This document shows, piece after piece, positions 1 through 7,429 of a DNA stretch of 64,000 bases. The notes below the pieces were generated by a model. That model was not told the origin of the DNA, did not search any database, and saw only the letters and a list, made by a program, of their open reading frames with translations. Source of the DNA: Deltaproteobacteria bacterium (GTDB lineage Bacteria > Myxococcota_A > UBA9160 > PR03); the NCBI GenBank assembly GCA_035063765.1, contig JAPSFT010000022.1, forward strand, positions 1-64,000. The letters run 5' to 3'. Every line of letters begins with the position of its first letter. The first letter of the stretch is position 1. Both the position numbers and the translations under genes were made by a program.

Positions 1-146
1 GGCCAGCCTGAGGCGTCCTTGCGCGGGCGAGCGGAAGGCGGCTGGGTCAGGTGCGGTCGAGGAGCGAGCGCAGCGGGGCCTGGGCGAAGTGCTGCTTCCA
101 AAGCCGCGGCGTGAGCTGCGCCACTGCCGAGAATGGGTGCGTGTCG

Positions 147-662
147 ATGCGCTACAACGTCGTCGCCCTGGGCGCTCGCCGCTACGAGCTGCGCCCCGGT
201 CTCTTCCCGAACCGGCCGCCCGCTCCGCGCCCGGGCTCGCTGCAGGCCCGCGTGCTGGCCCGCCTGCGCGTAGGCCCGGTCGACCCCGAGCGCGACGCCG
301 GCCGCCTGTTCGGCGCGAGCCCGGCGAGGGTCATGAGGAGCGTCAACGCTCTTCGGCGTCGGCGCGACCTGAACATCCGGCTCGCGGCGCCCGGCGCCTA
401 CGAGGTGCTGCCCGGGCGCTACTCGGAGCGCGGCTATTGGGGCCGCCAGCGCGCCCGGCTGACGCTCGACCTGCTCGACCTGCTGCGCGTCGCGCCCGAG
501 GTGGACCTGGCGCGCGTGGCGAAGTCGACGGGCTGGCCGCTGCCCAGGCTGCGCTCCGCGATGCAGTCGCTCCGCTACCGGCACCCGGTGGCGAGCCTCG
601 GCCGCAACCGCTTCGCGCTGCGGCGCGAGGTCGACGACCCCGCCGCCGAAGTCGCTGCGTAG
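147..662 (+). CDS. hypothetical protein with two winged-helix-like segments, phage-type cluster
   Basis: Basic protein of about 171 residues, function not recognised. It contains two similar helix-rich segments (roughly residues 25-80 and 100-160), each with a helix-turn-helix look followed by an Arg-rich stretch, so DNA binding is possible. The ATG at 147 is chosen because the protein reads well from MRYNVVAL; GTG 141 and a start at 51 are also in frame. The stop is followed at once by an AGGAGGAGG ribosome-binding site for the next gene, which indicates an operon with the phage-like genes downstream. The role is inferred only from this context. Confidence 0.5.
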   Translation: MRYNVVALGARRYELRPGLFPNRPPAPRPGSLQARVLARLRVGPVDPERDAGRLFGASPARVMRSVNALRRRRDLNIRLAAPGAYEVLPGRYSERGYWGRQRARLTLDLLDLLRVAPEVDLARVAKSTGWPLPRLRSAMQSLRYRHPVASLGRNRFALRREVDDPAAEVAA

Positions 663-675
663 GAGGAGGACCGTG

Positions 676-1314
676 ATGTTCCGCAAGAGCACCGACACCG
701 TCGCCGAGGCCGAGCGCCGGCTGGCCGAGATCGAGCAGGCCGCGCGCTCCGCCGCCGAGGAGAGCGCCGCCGCCCTCGACGCCCTGGCCATCGCAGTGGC
801 CGACGGCGACCAGCGCGCCGCCGCCACGGCACGCGAGCGCTGCGAGCGCGCCGACCGCCTGGCCGCCGAGCTGGCCGCCGCGCTGCTGCACGCCCAGCGC
901 CGGGTCGACGAGGCGCGCGCCCGCGTCGAGCAGGAACAGCGCGAGGCCGCGCGCCGTCGGGCGCAGGAGCTGACGAAGCGGCGCCTCGACGCCGCCAGCG
1001 CGGTCGACGCCGCGCTCGGCGCGCTGGCCGCCGCCGTCGCCCAGCACGCGCGCGTGGGCGCCGAGCTGGCACCCGCGCTGCGCGCGGCGAGCCTCGACGA
1101 GATGGCCATGCTGCTCGCGCGGCGGCAGTCCGACGCGCTCCAGCGCGCGGTCTGGGCCGCCGGCCACGAGCTCGGCGCCGCGCTGCAGCTCCACCGCCCG
1201 ACGGCGACGCACTGGCGGCGCCTCGCCGAATACGAGCGGAGCACGCTGCAGGTGCCCGGGCGTCTCCCCGAGCGGCCCGCGCCCGACGAGACCGACGCCG
1301 CGACGGCCGCCTAG
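676..1314 (+). CDS. coiled-coil protein, phage-type cluster
   Basis: A 212-residue protein that is almost entirely Ala/Glu/Arg-rich with heptad spacing, so a long coiled coil. There is no signal peptide or catalytic motif. ATG 676 has an AGGAGGAGG Shine-Dalgarno sequence at 661-669; GTG 673 is an in-frame alternative. It sits between short uncharacterised genes and a gene with a prohead-protease-type motif. A phage scaffold or minor structural protein is plausible but not shown. Confidence 0.55.
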   Translation: MFRKSTDTVAEAERRLAEIEQAARSAAEESAAALDALAIAVADGDQRAAATARERCERADRLAAELAAALLHAQRRVDEARARVEQEQREAARRRAQELTKRRLDAASAVDAALGALAAAVAQHARVGAELAPALRAASLDEMAMLLARRQSDALQRAVWAAGHELGAALQLHRPTATHWRRLAEYERSTLQVPGRLPERPAPDETDAATAA

Positions 1315-1352
1315 CGCCGCCGCCCCGAACCCCCTCAGGAGGAGACCCGACC

Positions 1353-1643
1353 ATGCCCCAGCTCGAGGAAGTCCTGGCCGACGCCGCGCGCGTCACGAAG
1401 AGCGCGAACGGCGCCGCGCCGCGCTTCGGCCACAAGGTGTACGAGGACAGCATGTGCGACCTCGCCGAGCGCGAGGCGCGCGGGGGCGAGTCGATCGGCG
1501 CCGCGCTGTCGCGCCTGCATACGGACCGCGACGAGCGGCTGACCGCGCTCGCCAAGGCCGCCTACCTCGCCGAGACCGCCGAGATCGTGCTCGCCGAGCG
1601 ACGCGCCCGCGCGGGCGGCGGCCACGAGAAGGCGGCGCCCTAG
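1353..1643 (+). CDS. small hypothetical protein, phage-type cluster
   Basis: A 96-residue, mostly helical soluble protein with no recognised domain, preceded by an AGGAGGAGAC ribosome-binding site. The N-terminal half ends near FGHKVYEDSMCDLAEREAR and the C-terminal half is a charged helix. It lies 2 nt upstream of the next start, so it is probably cotranscribed. Its function is unknown; I place it in the phage-like cluster only because of its neighbours. Confidence 0.5.
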   Translation: MPQLEEVLADAARVTKSANGAAPRFGHKVYEDSMCDLAEREARGGESIGAALSRLHTDRDERLTALAKAAYLAETAEIVLAERRARAGGGHEKAAP

Positions 1644-1645
1644 CC

Positions 1646-2097
1646 GTGTCTCCCGAGCGCCGCGGGGCGATCGGCGCCGTCGGCGCCGCCACGTGGCGGT
1701 GCTACGCGCAGGCGCGCGTCGCGCGGGAGTCGCGCGGCGGGTGGCCGTCGGTGCTGACGCTCTACCGGCTCGCGCTGTCGGAGGGGGGGACCCCTGGGCG
1801 CTGCTCGTGCTCACGCGCGGCGAGCTGCCGGAGCGCGGCGCCGGCCGCGAGGTGACCGGCCGCCTCGTGCCGATCTTCGAGGACGGGCTCTACACGCGCC
1901 CGCCGGCGATCGTCCCGACCTGCGAGGCCCTCTGGGCGTGCGTGCTCGCCGAGGACCGCCTCGTCGCCCGGCTGCGCGACCCCTGGAACCGCGACGTGCG
2001 CCGGCTCGGGATGGTCGCCGTCGCGCGCGACTGGCAGCGCTCGCTCGACCGCGGCGAGTCGCTGGCGGAGCCGCTGCTCGCGGTGGCCGCCCCCTGA
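1646..2097 (+). CDS. phage-type protein split by a -1 frameshift at a G7 run
   Basis: Two overlapping frames join into one sensible protein of about 150 residues. The first part starts at GTG 1646 and reads to a run of seven G at 1783-1789. A -1 shift there continues into the second part, from DPWALLVLTRGEL to the stop at 2097. Without the shift the first frame becomes low-complexity Arg/Ser/Ala sequence. The run fits an X XXX XXX slippery heptamer in the zero frame, so programmed frameshifting is possible, but an indel error or real mutation is equally compatible. The product's function is not recognised. Confidence 0.5.
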
Positions 2098-2111
2098 CGG
2101 AGGAGACGACG

Positions 2112-2567
2112 ATGACCCAGCAGGCCACCGACACCACCAAGCGGAAGAGGCGCGTCATGCGCAGCCTCAAGATCGAGGAGCTGTCCGCCGTCGACCGGCC
2201 GGCGCAGGAGGGCGCCCGCGTGGTGCTGATGAAGCGCGCCGCCGCGGACCTGCCCGCGTCGCTGCGCGACGTCGGCGGCGAGCCGATCCTCCCCGGCGTC
2301 GATGACGACACGCCCGAGGAGCGGGACGCGATCCGCCTGCACAACGTGCGCGTCCGCGACCGCGCCGAGCGCGAGGCCGCCGCCCGCCTGGGCAGGCCGC
2401 CCATGAGCCTGCGCGACCTCGACACCATCTTGGAGGGGATGGCCGAGGAGCAGCGCCAGCCCGGCGAGGCGATGCACGCGGCCTACTCGCGGCTGGCCGG
2501 CGACCGGGACTCGGACTTCGCGGCGCTGCTGGCCGAGCGCGACCGGGTGGAGCAGGGGGGACCGTAG
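2112..2567 (+). CDS. phage prohead protease/structural-type protein
   Basis: A 151-residue protein. Near the N-terminus (about residues 17-40) it has LKIEELSAVDRPAQEGARV followed by VLMKR, a signature I associate with phage-encoded XkdF-like or prohead protease-type and related structural proteins. The rest is charged and helical. ATG 2112 follows a GGAGGAGACGACG ribosome-binding site. This is the best evidence that the left edge of the window is a prophage fragment. A complete protease domain is not visible, so catalytic activity should not be assumed. Confidence 0.5.
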   Translation: MTQQATDTTKRKRRVMRSLKIEELSAVDRPAQEGARVVLMKRAAADLPASLRDVGGEPILPGVDDDTPEERDAIRLHNVRVRDRAEREAAARLGRPPMSLRDLDTILEGMAEEQRQPGEAMHAAYSRLAGDRDSDFAALLAERDRVEQGGP

Positions 2568-2626
2568 CCGGACCTGTTCTGCGGACTTGGTGGCATTCCT
2601 CGGTTGGGCCCCTATATCATGCGCTC

Positions 2627-2655
2627 TTGACAGGAGTTTCCCCGCGGGGAATACT
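2627..2655 (+). promoter_or_regulatory. sigma70-like promoter with a palindrome in the spacer
   Basis: TTGACA at 2627-2632 and AATACT at 2650-2655 are separated by 17 nt. The spacer contains the perfect 14 bp palindrome TTCCCCGCGGGGAA (2638-2651), a likely operator. It stands directly upstream of the three-gene operon beginning at 2672/2684. The -35 is a perfect match and the -10 is weak, which suits a regulated promoter. No regulator gene is obvious nearby. Confidence 0.5.
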
Positions 2656-2683
2656 TCTGTCCGAGCGTGCCATGGAGGGCCGC

Positions 2684-3040
2684 GTGACCGAAGCCTCCGA
2701 CCCCGCCCGACCGTCGAAGGTTCGTTTCCACTACATCAAGAGCAGCGACTTCCGAGTAGTCCACGTGGACGGGGCGCACGGCGGAGTGACGCCCTCCGGC
2801 TACGTGCAGATGAGTCTCTACTCGGAACGTCTCCCCATCCCTCGAGTGACGGTCCAAGCGATAACGCCTGAGGGCAAGCTCGGCACGGAGCTCGCCGATG
2901 AGCGGGTTAGCCGGGATGGGCCGGTTCGCGAGGTCGAGATCTGCGCGGTGTTGGACTTCGCAACGGCTGTGGCGTTGCGGGACTGGCTGGGCACGCAGAT
3001 CGACTTGCTCCGTGCTTTGAAGGAAGGAAGGCATCAGTGA
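2684..3040 (+). CDS. uncharacterised protein A of a three-gene coupled operon
   Basis: About 118 residues from GTG 2684, which has GGAGG 5 nt upstream; ATG 2672 is in frame but lacks a Shine-Dalgarno sequence. The N-terminal part is beta-rich with a HVDGAHGGVTPSG segment and then MSLYSERLPIP. A central strand pair leads to a C-terminal helix (DFATAVALRDWLGTQIDLL). It has no signal peptide or membrane segment, so it is cytoplasmic. Its stop overlaps the next start (GTGA at 3037-3040). Base composition is clearly less GC-rich than the core genes. I do not recognise a function. Confidence 0.7.
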   Translation: MTEASDPARPSKVRFHYIKSSDFRVVHVDGAHGGVTPSGYVQMSLYSERLPIPRVTVQAITPEGKLGTELADERVSRDGPVREVEICAVLDFATAVALRDWLGTQIDLLRALKEGRHQ

Positions 3041-3630
3041 CGCTTCAACCCTGTCTCAGCTCAGCGGTAGCAGAAAAAGAAGAGGATCGGCGGGTCCCGC
3101 TTCTCGGCGGAAGGGCGACGGACTCGGCCGACTACCTGTGCTTCGACTATGCCGCTCGGGCCGAGGCGCACGCGTTGGTGGCGCGTGCCGTTCAACTTGC
3201 TCACCAGGCTCTGTTTGCATCCAGTGCGTCGCTGCGAGCGGACCCATTCTGCGGCCTCCTTGACCTCAATCCCGGGACCACACCCTGGCCGGATCTCTTC
3301 AATCGCCTTACGGAGTTGGCGACCCTGAGGGTCGATTGGGATCCCGAGGGCGCTGCTCCGCCGAACGCTGAGGCTCTGACATCGGCGCGATCGTTTCTCG
3401 CTCTGCTGCTTGATGCAGAGTTCGCTCCGAGCAGCATCTCTCCTTCGGTTGAAGAAGGGATCACGTTCAACTTCCGATCGGGACCGCGGTATGCCGCCGT
3501 TGAGTTCCTGAACAGTGGAGAAGTTGGCTTCGTTCTGTCAGAGCGAGGAAAGGGACCTGTGGTCGCAAGCATTGCGGCGGAGGACGCAGGCCTGTGTGAT
3601 GCCATCAAGCAGATCCACGAGTTCATTTGA
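3037..3630 (+). CDS. uncharacterised protein B of a three-gene coupled operon
   Basis: A 197-residue soluble protein starting at GTG 3037, inside the stop of gene A. The C-terminal 90 residues (ITFNFRSGPRYAAVEFLNSGEVGFVLSERG and onward) look like a small alpha/beta domain with a repeated strand pattern. The N-terminal part is helical. No catalytic motif or membrane segment is seen. The 4 nt overlaps on both sides imply translational coupling and fixed stoichiometry with genes A and C. The function is unknown. Confidence 0.7.
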   Translation: MTLQPCLSSAVAEKEEDRRVPLLGGRATDSADYLCFDYAARAEAHALVARAVQLAHQALFASSASLRADPFCGLLDLNPGTTPWPDLFNRLTELATLRVDWDPEGAAPPNAEALTSARSFLALLLDAEFAPSSISPSVEEGITFNFRSGPRYAAVEFLNSGEVGFVLSERGKGPVVASIAAEDAGLCDAIKQIHEFI

Positions 3631-4088
3631 CGAGCCCGCCGCCTGATCGCGATCCGCACTTCGACCCGGACGAGCGCCTCTACTACGCCGTGGACCCGGC
3701 CGACATCGAGGGGGAAGGGGAAGACCGCTCTCCCAACGTGAGCTCTATTCGGTTTCCCGATCTCTCGGTGAATCGAGGCAAGTACAGCTCTCCGCCCGAG
3801 GTTCTGGTCGGGCCCCGCAAGGACTGGGAGTCTTGGTACTTCCTGGTCTCCGAAGTGCCGCCGACTACCACCTTCGTGCCTAAGCCGCGTACTACTGACA
3901 CCTACTCGTTCAAGGTCGAGCACGACCCCATTCCGGATAACTACGCCCACTCAGAAGTTCGCGCGTACAAGAACGGCGAGCGCCACAAACGAGGTCGTCC
4001 CGTGGAGGTACGACTCCATTTCCGTGATCACCTGCGACAGCAGTTGAAGTTCGCCTGTGGGCCAGGCAATCCGGACGCGGGGGTGTAA
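3627..4088 (+). CDS. uncharacterised protein C of a three-gene coupled operon
   Basis: A 153-residue protein from TTG 3627, overlapping the stop of gene B (TTGA). It has a distinctive SIRFPDLSVNRGKYSSPPE segment at about residues 38-56 and a DNYAHSEVRAYKNG segment near residue 110, then a basic tail. It is soluble, with no signal peptide. The invariant-looking motifs suggest a real conserved family, but I cannot assign an activity. Its position as last gene of a promoter-palindrome operon in an island makes a defence or toxin-type role worth testing. Confidence 0.65.
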   Translation: MTSPPPDRDPHFDPDERLYYAVDPADIEGEGEDRSPNVSSIRFPDLSVNRGKYSSPPEVLVGPRKDWESWYFLVSEVPPTTTFVPKPRTTDTYSFKVEHDPIPDNYAHSEVRAYKNGERHKRGRPVEVRLHFRDHLRQQLKFACGPGNPDAGV

Positions 4089-4119
4089 GGGGCGCCCTCG
4101 TGCGCCCGCTGACCACTCC

Positions 4120-4686
4120 CTAGCCCAGTCTCGCCGCGATCTTCTTGACCGCGGCTGCGATCTCATCCTCGGCGGGTGTACCGACGCGGCGAATGCCCTG
4201 AAGTTGCTTCGGCGTGATAGCGAAGCTCGGCGCGAAGGTCCGCCCGAGTGCATTCCGAAACCGGGCGCTGACCTTGATCGCGGGGACAACGGGCTCTTTG
4301 AGCAGGTCGAAGGAGCTGCCAAAGGTGGTGCGAATCTCCTGCCCAGGGGCGAGCTGGGAGAGTCCGTTAAGCAACTCCAAAGAGTGTATCTCGACTCCAT
4401 GCTGCTTGAGCAGGTTCGGCGCTGGGACTACCTCCCAGGTGATGCCAACGGCTGTCCCGCGACCGACGTTCCGAATCACAAGGTCGACGATGTTCAGGAA
4501 CCGCTCGTTCGGCGTGATGAAGACCACGACCGCAGGCTCGGTTTCGAGTTCCCGAAGGAGCCGGGTCTCCTTGACGAGTCTCGCAGTCAGGATCGCGTAG
4601 ACGAGCGTTGACGCAGCCACCACCGCAGAGAACAGGAGGGTCAGGATTCCCTGATTCGCATTGAGGTACGCCATCACGGCATTCAT
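4120..4686 (-). CDS. single-pass membrane protein, unknown function
   Basis: A 188-residue protein with one N-terminal transmembrane helix (about residues 12-33, GILTLLFSAVVAASTLVYAIL) and a mostly beta cytoplasmic domain containing VDLVIRNVGRGTAVGITWEV. This layout resembles small membrane-tethered proteins whose soluble part has an Ig-like or C2-like fold; that is an impression, not an assignment. It is convergent with the three-gene operon, has intermediate GC, and belongs to the accessory block before tRNA-Arg. Confidence 0.6.
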   Translation of the reverse strand: MNAVMAYLNANQGILTLLFSAVVAASTLVYAILTARLVKETRLLRELETEPAVVVFITPNERFLNIVDLVIRNVGRGTAVGITWEVVPAPNLLKQHGVEIHSLELLNGLSQLAPGQEIRTTFGSSFDLLKEPVVPAIKVSARFRNALGRTFAPSFAITPKQLQGIRRVGTPAEDEIAAAVKKIAARLG

Positions 4687-4731
4687 CGGCGCTCCCTTCA
4701 GGCGACCAACGACACGCTACTGTATCAGCTC

Positions 4732-5598
4732 ATGAAAAAGGCCCAACGCGGTCGGAGCAAGTCGCGGAGGAAGCGGAAGCAGGGAAAGAGCAAGCCGCGC
4801 GACCGATGGGTGTACGCAAGGACCGATGGAGTCGTCTCCGAGATCGAGGTGCGAGTCGATCCGCTTACGGGCGACATCGCCTTCGTGACTCCCGTCAAGA
4901 ACATGTACAGCGAGGTGTCGTACGAGCGCCCCAAGGGACCGAAGGTCGTCGCGCGCACCCCGCTTCCTGGGCCGAGTCTCCAGGCCTCGCCCGACCGAGC
5001 GATGCGCGTCAACTACGACGCCTTCCTGGCAGTCGACACCAACACGAGAGTCATTCAGGACCAGAAGCTCTCGGTCACAGGGATCGTCCTGGGCAGCCGG
5101 ACCATCGACCCTGCCAACGGAGCCCCGGCCGTCGCATACCGTGTGCCCTACTGCCTGGAGTTTGTCGACGTCGCCGAGGATCCTGAGCGCGTCGGCTGGG
5201 TCATGGCACTTCGGCAGCTCCGGGATGACGGGCTGCTGCCGACGGGCCGCGTCGCGATGATCGTTGACTCGAGCCTCTCCGCGCTCTCTGGGATCAACGC
5301 GCGCGAGGAGCCGATCGCCAGCGGCTTCTACCTCCCCGAGGGCATCACGATGGCCTACGCGAGCTCAGATGTGGGCGGCGGCGGAGTGGCGAGCAAGCTG
5401 ATCCGGAGCGCGGATCAGGCTGCCGATCGAGTACTCGCCTATTTCGCAGCCGGGCGCGCGCCGCTGAACCGGGACTACTTTTCCGGGTTCCCATTCAAGG
5501 CGTTCCGCATCATCCCCGACAGGCGAGCTGCCGCAGCTTCAGGCCTCTCCTTCCTTTGGCCTTACTTCTCGTGTCGGTGGGCGCGTCTTCCGCCGTAA
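4732..5598 (+). CDS. hypothetical protein with very basic N-terminus, abutting tRNA-Arg
   Basis: A 288-residue protein whose first 25 residues are Lys/Arg-rich (KKAQRGRSKSRRKRKQGK), suggesting nucleic-acid binding or a flexible tether. The middle part alternates strands and helices, with VNYDAFLAVDTNTRV and RVAMIVDSSLSAL segments that place acidic residues after hydrophobic strands, as in nuclease-like alpha/beta folds; this is only suggestive. The stop lies 2 nt from the CCA end of tRNA-Arg, so the last residues may have been created at an integration junction. Confidence 0.6.
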   Translation: MKKAQRGRSKSRRKRKQGKSKPRDRWVYARTDGVVSEIEVRVDPLTGDIAFVTPVKNMYSEVSYERPKGPKVVARTPLPGPSLQASPDRAMRVNYDAFLAVDTNTRVIQDQKLSVTGIVLGSRTIDPANGAPAVAYRVPYCLEFVDVAEDPERVGWVMALRQLRDDGLLPTGRVAMIVDSSLSALSGINAREEPIASGFYLPEGITMAYASSDVGGGGVASKLIRSADQAADRVLAYFAAGRAPLNRDYFSGFPFKAFRIIPDRRAAAASGLSFLWPYFSCRWARLPP

Positions 5599-5600
5599 GT

Positions 5601-5677
5601 TGGCGCCCCGGGAGGGACTCGAACCCCCGACCCGCGGATTAGAAATCCGCTGCTCTATCCAGCTGAGCTACCGGGGC
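5601..5677 (-). tRNA. tRNA-Arg (anticodon TCT)
   Basis: A full cloverleaf is readable on the minus strand: acceptor GCCCCGG pairing with CCGGGGC, D arm GCTC/GAGC, anticodon stem GCGGA/TCCGC with loop TTTCTAA (anticodon TCT), T loop TTCGAGT, and an encoded CCA at 5603-5601. Its 3' end faces the accessory region at 1-5600, the usual geometry of an integration target. Confidence 0.97.
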
Positions 5678-5836
5678 GCACCCGCCTGGCGAGCCTAGCC
5701 CAGGGCGCGGCGTGCAACGCCGGGTATCCACGCGACCCGTCCTGGGGATCTTCGTGAGTTCTTGCCACGGACCTGCGAAATCACGCCACACAGTGGGCAG
5801 GGAAGTCACGGGGTACGAGGGAGGGTCGGCTCCGGC

Positions 5837-7429
5837 ATGGCGATCGGCACCCGTGCGATCGGTACCTGGTCCGCCGGCGCGATCGCGCCCGCGCGGGCCC
5901 GCCATGCGCTCGGCAGGGACGCCATGCCGGCACGCCTTGTGGCCGGTGCCAGCTCGGCGGCGCTCTATTCCCTGCTCTTCCCGCCCTTCGACCTCGGCTG
6001 GCTCGCGCCCGGGGTGCTGGCGCAGCTCTTCTGGGCGATCGCCGGCCTGCGGCCTCTCGCCGCGGCGGCGCTCGGCCTCGGGTGGGCCGTGCTCGCGACC
6101 GCCGGGGTCGCCTGGTGGCTGCCGCGGATGCTCGGCGCCTACTTCGGACTCGGGCCGGTCGCGTCCACGCTCGGCCTCGCGGGCATCGGGCTCCTGACCG
6201 TCGGCCCCTTCGTCGCGACCTTCGCGGCCTGGCTCGCGTGGCGCTGGCGGCGCAGAGCCCCGTCGGCGCTGGCGGTGGGCGCCGCGTGGGCGCTCGTCGA
6301 GTTCGGGCGCAGCTACGCGCCGATCCGGAGCCCCTTCGGGCTCCTCGCCTATGGCGCGCCCGAGCCGCTGGCGCAGCTCGCGGACCTGGCCGGGCCCTGG
6401 GGCATCGGCGCGCTCCTGGCCGGGTGCGCGATGGCGCTCGCGCGCGTCCTGCGCGAGGGAGCGAGCGCCCCCCCGGCTCGCCGCGCGCTCGCCGGGGCGC
6501 TCGCAGCGCTCGGGCTCGCGGCGCTCTACGGCCACGGGCGGCTTGCGCAGCGCTTCGACGAGGGCGAGCCGCTGCGCGTGGCCGTCGTACAGGGCGCGGT
6601 GGTGAAGGAGCGCGGCTGGGATCGCCACCGCGCGGGCGCGAACCTCGAGCGCTACCTCGCGCTCACACGTGCGGCCATGCCCGCGCGGCCCGCGCTGGTC
6701 CTGTGGCCCGAGTTCGCGCTCGACTTCTACCTCGCCGAGCGGAGCGCCCCCGGCGCGCACCTGCGCGCGCAGCTCCGCGCGCTCGGGGTGGAGCTCGTGA
6801 CCGGCGCCAACCACTACGAGCCTGCCGACGGGCGTACGCGCTACTACAACTCGGTCTTCGCGCTCGGCGCCGACGGACGCGTGCGCGGCCGCTACGACAA
6901 GACCCAGCTCGTGCCCTTCGCGGAGTCCGCGCCGCTCGGCTCGCGCTGGGTCGCCGCCGACGGGCCCTACACGGCCGGGGCGTCCCTGCACCCGCTCCCG
7001 CTGCGCAGCGCCCGGATCGGCGCCTTCCTGTGCGGCGAGGCGCTCTTCCCCGAGGTGCCGCGCGCGCTCGCGCGAGCGGGCGCCGAGCTGCTCGTGAACC
7101 CCTCGAACGACCACTGGTTCCAGGCGCCCGACGGCGCCGAGCAGCAGCTCCGCGCGGCGCGCCTGCGCGCGATCGAGAGCCGCCGCTGGCTCCTGCGGCC
7201 GACGACGACCGGCTTCTCGGCCGTGATCGACCCGCACGGCCGGGTCGTGGCACGCAGCCGCTTCGGCGGCGCCGAGGTGTTGACCGCGGAGGTGTGGCGC
7301 TCGCACGCCGTGACCCCCGCGCAGCGTGCGGGCGACGCGCCGCTCGGGGCCGCGCTCGCGATCGTCCTGTCGAGCTCGGCACGGGGCGCGCGTGGAGCGC
7401 GCCCCGCGAGAGGAGGAGGGCCCGCATGA
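5837..7429 (+). CDS. lnt: apolipoprotein N-acyltransferase
   Basis: Transfers an acyl chain from phospholipid to the N-terminal cysteine of lipoproteins in the inner membrane. The N-terminal part has several membrane helices (about residues 35-235) and the C-terminal part is a nitrilase-like domain. The family's Glu-Lys-Cys triad is visible as E292 (LWPEFALDFY), K355 (YDKTQLVPFAES) and C399 (FLCGEALFPE). ATG 5837 gives about 530 residues, normal for the family; ATG 5930 would also keep the helices. The stop overlaps the next gene's start (ATGA at 7426), so it heads an overlapping gene chain. Confidence 0.93.
   Translation: MAIGTRAIGTWSAGAIAPARARHALGRDAMPARLVAGASSAALYSLLFPPFDLGWLAPGVLAQLFWAIAGLRPLAAAALGLGWAVLATAGVAWWLPRMLGAYFGLGPVASTLGLAGIGLLTVGPFVATFAAWLAWRWRRRAPSALAVGAAWALVEFGRSYAPIRSPFGLLAYGAPEPLAQLADLAGPWGIGALLAGCAMALARVLREGASAPPARRALAGALAALGLAALYGHGRLAQRFDEGEPLRVAVVQGAVVKERGWDRHRAGANLERYLALTRAAMPARPALVLWPEFALDFYLAERSAPGAHLRAQLRALGVELVTGANHYEPADGRTRYYNSVFALGADGRVRGRYDKTQLVPFAESAPLGSRWVAADGPYTAGASLHPLPLRSARIGAFLCGEALFPEVPRALARAGAELLVNPSNDHWFQAPDGAEQQLRAARLRAIESRRWLLRPTTTGFSAVIDPHGRVVARSRFGGAEVLTAEVWRSHAVTPAQRAGDAPLGAALAIVLSSSARGARGARPARGGGPA

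Noticed and set aside
89-676. Long Arg/Pro/Ala-rich frame parallel to the first gene
   Set aside because: Low-complexity GC-skew shadow with no domain; the 147-662 frame has normal composition and is followed by the ribosome-binding site.
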